A stretch of DNA of 14,481 nucleotides from an uncultured Erysipelotrichaceae bacterium (GTDB taxonomy: Bacteria > Bacillota_I > Bacilli_A > Acholeplasmatales > Anaeroplasmataceae): NCBI GenBank assembly GCA_902783745.1, contig CACZRY010000171.1, positions 1 through 14,481 of the forward strand. Direction: 5' to 3'. The position numbers were made by a program, and so were the translations under genes. Below the pieces are notes generated by a model. It saw nothing but the letters and a program-made list of their open reading frames with translations, did not search any database and was not told the origin of the DNA. Within the stretch, counting starts at the first letter, position 1; each line of letters starts with the position of its first letter. This document shows positions 13,362-14,481 of this stretch, piece by piece.

Positions 13362-14481
13362 ATGAAAAGAGTTAATATTAAAAATATTAAATTAGGTGAA
13401 GTAAATAAAGTAGCTGGTTTCGTTGAAAATATTAGAAATAAGAAATCAATGTGCTTTATCGTTTTAAAGGATGTATCAGGAAAACTTCAAATTACAATTG
13501 AAAAAGCAAAGCATCCTGAAATGGAAGATGTTTTAGCATCTATTACACCAGATTCTGTAATTGAGGCAGAAGGTGTAATTATGGCATCTGAATATGTTAA
13601 ATTAAATGGTATGGAAATGTATCCTGATATGATAAATGTATTATCAGTTGCAGCTCCAAACCCAATTGTTGCGCCTAAGGGTGAAGAAACAAACATCGAT
13701 ATGAGACTTGACTATAGATGGATTGATTTAAGAACTGATAAGAATACATTAATGTTTAAGACTCAATCTTTATTTGTTAATTCATGTCGTGAATTCTTAA
13801 ATAAAAAAGATTTTATTGAAATCCATTCACCAAAGCTAATTGGTACCGAATCAGAATCAGGTGCTGGTGTATTTAAGGTAGATTATTTTGATCGTAATGC
13901 ATTCTTAGCACAATCTCCTCAGTTCTATAAGCAAATGGCTATGGCAGCAGGATTTGAACGTATTTATGAAACAGGTCCTGTATTTAGAGCAGAAAAGTTT
14001 GCATCAAGAAAGCATGCAACTGAATTTACAGGTCTAGATTTAGAATTCTCATATATTGAATCTTATAAAGATGTTATGAAGATGGAAGAAGAAATGCTTG
14101 CATATGCATTAAAGTGCGTTAAGGAAAAATATGGTGATGAAATTAAGAAGGTATATGATATTGATGTTGTAGTACCTACATTACCTTTCCCTGTAATGGA
14201 TTTACATGATGTATATGATGAATTAGAAAAGAGATATGGCTATAAGGTACCTGAAGAAGAAAAGGGTGACCTTACAACTGAAGGTGAAAGATTAGTAGAA
14301 AAGCTTTCAAAAGATATGTTTGGACATGAATTCTTATTCATTACTGGATATTCAAAGGATGTTCGTGCATTCTATCATATGCGTGATGAAAAGGGAGTAC
14401 CATGTGGTTATGACCTAATTTGGAAGGGTTGTGAAATTACAACTGGTGCTCAACGTGAACATAGATATGAAATTTTAAAGA
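13362..14481 (+). CDS. aspS: Aspartyl-tRNA synthetase, archaeal/eukaryotic type (3'-truncated)
   Basis: The gene runs off the window end; 373 codons are visible of about 430-440 expected. The ATG at 13362 follows AAGGAG (13351-13356), which overlaps the hisS stop. The N-terminal OB-fold anticodon domain (about 1-105) is followed by the class II core: SPQFYKQ (185-191), the motif 2 region ETGPVFRAEKFASRKHATEF (203-222), TEGERL (306-311) and CEITTGAQREHR (357-368). These match archaeal AspRS (SPQLYK, FRAEEHNTTRH, DTEGERL, GVEISSGGQREHR). Bacterial AspRS would show FRDEDLRADRQPEF and a GAD insertion, and neither is present. AsnRS is less likely because SPQ replaces the SGQ of that family. Archaeal-type enzymes are often non-discriminating, also making Asp-tRNA-Asn for GatCAB. 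Glu22 stands where discriminating archaeal enzymes have Trp26, which fits that option but does not prove it. Confidence 0.93.
   Translation, partial: MKRVNIKNIKLGEVNKVAGFVENIRNKKSMCFIVLKDVSGKLQITIEKAKHPEMEDVLASITPDSVIEAEGVIMASEYVKLNGMEMYPDMINVLSVAAPNPIVAPKGEETNIDMRLDYRWIDLRTDKNTLMFKTQSLFVNSCREFLNKKDFIEIHSPKLIGTESESGAGVFKVDYFDRNAFLAQSPQFYKQMAMAAGFERIYETGPVFRAEKFASRKHATEFTGLDLEFSYIESYKDVMKMEEEMLAYALKCVKEKYGDEIKKVYDIDVVVPTLPFPVMDLHDVYDELEKRYGYKVPEEEKGDLTTEGERLVEKLSKDMFGHEFLFITGYSKDVRAFYHMRDEKGVPCGYDLIWKGCEITTGAQREHRYEILK

Noticed and set aside
1-14481. CRISPR arrays, insertion sequences, tRNA or rRNA genes, attachment sites.
   Set aside because: No regularly spaced repeats, transposase or integrase frames, or tRNA cloverleaf consensus were seen on reading the window.

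Overview
The window reads as an AT-rich, low-GC Bacillota chromosome segment, probably an uncultured relative of Erysipelotrichales or Acholeplasma-like Bacilli. All genes lie on the + strand. Shine-Dalgarno sites are of the AGGAGG/AAGGTGA type, and several intrinsic terminators end in T-runs. TGA is used as a stop (for example in the rsmD-like gene), so the Mycoplasma/Spiroplasma code does not apply. Taxonomy is inferred from gene content and composition only.

Layout. (1) 1-2908: the end of a translation-factor operon, infB (5'-truncated by the window edge), rbfA and an Mrp/NBP35-type Fe-S ATPase, closed by a strong terminator. (2) 2929-5734: an AT-rich accessory cassette of four translationally coupled genes. 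They encode a small secreted protein with a possible aerolysin-like beta-rich region, a membrane-anchored extracellular protein, a short ABC ATPase with a TTG start, and a six-helix permease. (3) 5762-7181: a promoter, an L20-type attenuator leader and infC-rpmI-rplT, with infC starting at a rare ATT codon, then a terminator. (4) 7203-7644: a small three-helix membrane protein. (5) 7682-7898: a structured RNA of about 180 nt with its own consensus promoter and terminator, ending only 25 bases before a DEAD-box helicase. It is either an independent RNA or an attenuator leader of the helicase. (6) 7924-11254: DEAD-box helicase with a C-terminal RNA-binding domain, rsmD, and an unrecognised 368-residue protein. 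(7) 11258-14481: a promoter, a T-box riboswitch and a three-gene operon of a GNAT acetyltransferase, hisS and aspS (cut by the window end). The AspRS is of the archaeal/eukaryotic type, not the usual bacterial type.

Most of the window serves translation: initiation factors, ribosomal proteins, ribosome maturation, rRNA modification, RNA unwinding and two aminoacyl-tRNA synthetases. Much of it is under RNA-level control by three separate leader or attenuator-like elements. The parts most worth a second look are the secreted-protein/ABC cassette, the structured RNA before the helicase, and the T-box, whose specifier and acceptor-binding bases both point to tRNA-Asp although the first synthetase gene it controls is hisS.
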